Source of the DNA: Hyphomonas adhaerens MHS-3
Lineage (GTDB): Bacteria > Pseudomonadota > Alphaproteobacteria > Caulobacterales > Hyphomonadaceae
DNA: 64,000 nucleotides
NCBI RefSeq assembly: GCF_000685235.1
Contig: NZ_ARYH01000001.1
Span: 2,046,001-2,110,000, forward strand
Reading direction: 5' to 3'
Shown piece after piece: positions 61,885 to 64,000 of this stretch. How positions within the stretch are numbered: the first letter of the stretch is position 1; every line of letters starts with the position of its first letter. The notes under the pieces were generated by a model that was not told the origin of the DNA, ran no database searches, and saw nothing but the letters and a program-made list of their open reading frames with translations. The translations under genes and the position numbers were made by a program.

Positions 61885-62328
61885 ATGCTCGATAAAAGTC
61901 TGATCGGGCACGAATTCGAACCGGTTACCGTCGAGGTCGAAAAGGGCCAGCTGAAATTCTTCGCCAAGGCGACCGGCGAGACCAATGCAGTCTATTTCGA
62001 CGAGGATACGGCACGCGCCGCTGGGCATCCGTCCTTGCCGGCACCGCCGACCTTCGCATTCAGCCTGTCATTGCTGAGCCCTGAGCCGTTTTCCACCCTG
62101 ACATTGTTCAATGTCGATATCGGTCGGGTTCTGCATGGTGAGCAGCGGTTTTCATATTCCGGCCAGATCTATGCCGAAGACCGCATTACGCTGAAGCAGC
62201 GAATTCGCGATGTCTACGACAAGAAAGGCGGTGCGCTCGAATTCATCGTCCAGGAAACCGAAGCGACGAACCAGCATGCGGAAGTGGTTGGGCTCTCAAC
62301 CACAGTCACAGTGGTTCGCAACGGGTGA
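61885..62328 (+). CDS. MaoC/FAS1-like dehydratase, non-catalytic-type subunit
   Basis: 147 aa hot-dog domain of the FAS1-like dehydratase N-terminal type. The catalytic region reads ATGETNAVYFDEDTARAAGHP, so the GDxNPxH residues are replaced (Glu, Ala, Tyr). In heterodimeric enoyl-CoA hydratases such as ChsH1-ChsH2 one subunit is of this inactive type. ATG 61885 is 2 bp after the thiolase stop. Confidence 0.85.
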   Translation: MLDKSLIGHEFEPVTVEVEKGQLKFFAKATGETNAVYFDEDTARAAGHPSLPAPPTFAFSLSLLSPEPFSTLTLFNVDIGRVLHGEQRFSYSGQIYAEDRITLKQRIRDVYDKKGGALEFIVQETEATNQHAEVVGLSTTVTVVRNG

Positions 62329-62335
62329 GATGATT

Positions 62336-62752
62336 ATGACGATTGAATTTGATAGTGTTGAAGTGGGCGACGAGCTTCCTGAACATGTGAGCCCCGAAAT
62401 TACCCGCCACGTGCTCGCCCTGTTTTGCGGCAGCTCGGGAGACCACAACCCGATGCATGTGGACATCGATTTTGCGAAATCGTCCGGCATGTCTGACGTT
62501 TTCGCGCACGGCATGCTTTCCATGGCTTACCTGGCACAGCTGCTGACACACTGGGTGCCGCAATCACAGCTAAGGGAATGGAATGTCCGGTTCCTCGCAA
62601 TCACGCCCGTTCATGTGCGCGTGAAATGCACCGGGAAAATCATAGAGAAATTTACGTCAGACGGCGAAAATCTGGTTCGCCTCGACATCAATGCGCACAC
62701 CGACGCTGGCAGCCATACGCTGGCCGGTGAGGCCGTGATTGCACTCAACTAG
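62336..62752 (+). CDS. MaoC-family enoyl-CoA hydratase, catalytic-type subunit
   Basis: 138 aa. The active-site motif SSGDHNPMHVD is complete (Asp and His present), followed by SGMSDVFAHGMLSMAYLAQ. Start ATG 62336 is six bases after GGTGAG; ATG 62330 is possible. Partner of the 61885 product; the pair would hydrate an enoyl-CoA before SDR oxidation and thiolysis. Confidence 0.9.
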   Translation: MTIEFDSVEVGDELPEHVSPEITRHVLALFCGSSGDHNPMHVDIDFAKSSGMSDVFAHGMLSMAYLAQLLTHWVPQSQLREWNVRFLAITPVHVRVKCTGKIIEKFTSDGENLVRLDINAHTDAGSHTLAGEAVIALN

Positions 62753-62778
62753 AAACTATCAAAGCAGGCAGGATAGAC

Positions 62779-63606
62779 ATGTCGAAACTCGAAGGAAAAG
62801 TCGCACTTATCTCGGGCTCGGGGCGCGGTATCGGCCGGGAGCTGGCCCTCCGTCTCGCCAGCGAAGGCGCGCAAGTTGTGGTCAACGATCTCGACGAGGC
62901 GCCCGCGGCTGAAGTCGTCAGCACGATCAAGGAAATGGGCGGCAACGCGGTCGCCTGTGTCGGCAATGTCACGGCGCCGGACTTCGGCGATCGTTTTGTT
63001 CAGGCGGCTCTGGAGTCCTTCAATGGCATCGACATCATCGTCAACAATGCCGGATATACTTGGGACTCGGTGATCCAGAAAATGACCGATGAGCAATTCC
63101 AGGCCATGCTGGATGTTCACCTGATTGCACCGTTTCGCATCCTGCGCGCAGCCTCGGAGCCGATCCGTGTTTTTTCGAAACAGGAAGCCGCACGCGGTGA
63201 AGAAGTGTTCCGCAAGGTCGTCAACATCTCGTCGATGGCAGGTACAGGCGGCAATCCGGGGCAGGCGAACTATTCGTCTGCAAAGGCCGCGTTGGTCGGC
63301 CTCACCAAGACGCTGTCGAAGGAGTGGGGACGCTACAAGGTGAATGTCAATTGTGTTGCATATGGTGTGATTGATACGCGCCTGACTCAGTCAATTGAAA
63401 AGTCCGGCGGGACTGTTGAAATTGACGGCAAGCAACTCGCCGTGGGTGTGCCGGAGGCGATGCGCGCTTCATTGAAGACGATGGTGCCGATTGGCCGCGC
63501 CGGAACGACAGAAGAGGCCGCAGGCGCGATCCATTTCTTCTGCAGCCCTGACAGCAACTATGTCAGTGGTCAGGTCCTGCTCGTTGGAGGTGGTTTCAGC
63601 ATCTGA
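62779..63606 (+). CDS. SDR oxidoreductase, 3-hydroxyacyl-CoA dehydrogenase-like
   Basis: 275 aa. SGSGRGIGRELALRL cofactor site, NNAGYTWDS, active-site Ser in NISSMAGTGG and YSSAKAALVG. An Asp in VVNDLDEAP at the end of beta 2 favours NAD. Similar to the SDR part of multifunctional enzyme type 2. It follows the hydratase pair by 26 bp, so the step 3-hydroxyacyl-CoA to 3-oxoacyl-CoA before the thiolase is the natural reading. Confidence 0.9.
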   Translation: MSKLEGKVALISGSGRGIGRELALRLASEGAQVVVNDLDEAPAAEVVSTIKEMGGNAVACVGNVTAPDFGDRFVQAALESFNGIDIIVNNAGYTWDSVIQKMTDEQFQAMLDVHLIAPFRILRAASEPIRVFSKQEAARGEEVFRKVVNISSMAGTGGNPGQANYSSAKAALVGLTKTLSKEWGRYKVNVNCVAYGVIDTRLTQSIEKSGGTVEIDGKQLAVGVPEAMRASLKTMVPIGRAGTTEEAAGAIHFFCSPDSNYVSGQVLLVGGGFSI

Positions 63607-63648
63607 CATCTACTCCGCGCAAAATAAACATAGAGGGAGGGCGCGAAC

Positions 63649-64000
63649 ATGATGAATCTCACGAATGGACTTCAAAGGTCGGCGTTTCTTTTTCCCGACC
63701 GAGTCGCGACAATATTTGGTGAGCGCAGACGAAGCTGGAAAGATGTGCACGAGCGCGTTACGCGACTGGCCGGAGCGATGGTCAGGCGGGGGATCAAGCC
63801 CGGCGATCGTGTGGCCTCAGTCGCGGTAAACAGCGATCGATTCTTCGAATTGTATTTTGCGGTGGCCTGGGCCGGCGCTGTCATCGTTCCAGGGAATTTC
63901 CGCTGGAGCGCTCCGGAACATGTCTACGCCTTGAATGACAGCGGGGCCAAGCTGGTTTTCCTGGATGGACAGTTCACTGGCATGGCCGGTCGCCTGCTTG
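63649..64000 (+). CDS. Acyl-CoA synthetase (AMP-binding), N-terminal part
   Basis: First 117 codons; the gene leaves the window on the right. LTNGLQRSAFLFPDRVATIFGERRRSWKDVHERVTRLAGAM and GIKPGDRVASVAVNSDRFFELYFAVAWAGAVIVPGNFRW (key words GDRVASVAVNS and PGNFRW) are the standard N-terminus of class I CoA ligases. AGGGAGG seven bases before ATG 63649. It would activate the acid degraded by the preceding genes. Confidence 0.9.
   Translation, partial: MMNLTNGLQRSAFLFPDRVATIFGERRRSWKDVHERVTRLAGAMVRRGIKPGDRVASVAVNSDRFFELYFAVAWAGAVIVPGNFRWSAPEHVYALNDSGAKLVFLDGQFTGMAGRLL

Overview
The window looks like chromosomal DNA of a marine-type alphaproteobacterium, plausibly Hyphomonadaceae or a relative. 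That placement is an inference from the style of the proteins, the rplU-rpmA-obgE neighbourhood, the long C-terminal tail on ribosomal protein L21, the TonB-receptor-rich catabolic clusters and the GC-rich core. It cannot be proved from the window alone. No rRNA, CRISPR array, prophage or replication origin was seen.

Layout. (1) 1-22.7 kb is an accessory catabolic region. On the minus strand are a CoA ligase, an FAH-family enzyme, an isocitrate-lyase/PEP-mutase-family enzyme, a LysR regulator, a secreted beta-propeller protein and a TonB-dependent receptor. Divergent from these on the plus strand is a ring-cleavage block (extradiol dioxygenase, C-C bond hydrolase, flavin reductase, flavin monooxygenase; the chemistry of HsaC/D/B/A). 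It is followed by an unusual run: a racemase-fold protein without catalytic cysteines, three FAD dehydrogenases of the fumarate-reductase/tricarballylate-dehydrogenase type, a private electron-transfer-flavoprotein pair, an isochorismatase-fold protein without its cysteine, an SDR and a Tat-exported sulfatase. (2) 22.7-23.9 kb is nearly gene-free and ends at tRNA-Pro. (3) 23.9-33.2 kb is a housekeeping core: tesB, a long-chain acyl-CoA ligase, a RimK-like ATP-grasp enzyme, two GNAT proteins, proB, obgE, rpmA and rplU, closed by tRNA-Ser(CGA). Both tRNAs have their 3' ends facing the flanking accessory DNA.

(4) 33.2-34.7 kb is a scar: a cluster of AACAGGGAA repeats, the C-terminal stub of a large serine recombinase, and a dead IS6-family element that cuts the stub. 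(5) 34.7-52.8 kb is a second catabolic region: a PQQ/haem alcohol dehydrogenase, nitronate-monooxygenase-like protein, fused CoA-transferase, aldehyde dehydrogenase, MmgE/PrpD protein, a TonB receptor divergent from an IclR regulator, and a tight six-gene operon (MFS, two MaoC proteins, CoA-transferase, CitE-type lyase, acyl-CoA dehydrogenase). The operon would activate, desaturate, hydrate and split a branched dicarboxylic acid. (6) 52.9-60.5 kb holds a deleted 333-bp IS derivative, a Crp/Fnr regulator, a TonB receptor, an AtuA-like + DUF4387 + GPH-transporter set, and a third, dead IS6 copy. (7) 60.6-64 kb starts a beta-oxidation-type operon (thiolase, MaoC pair, SDR, CoA ligase) behind a clear promoter and palindrome.

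The genes read as several imported substrate-degradation modules, each with its own outer-membrane receptor, transporter and regulator, gathered around a core segment by tRNA-linked integration and later IS6 activity. The most original part is the flavoprotein-ETF-sulfatase run at 12.9-22.7 kb.
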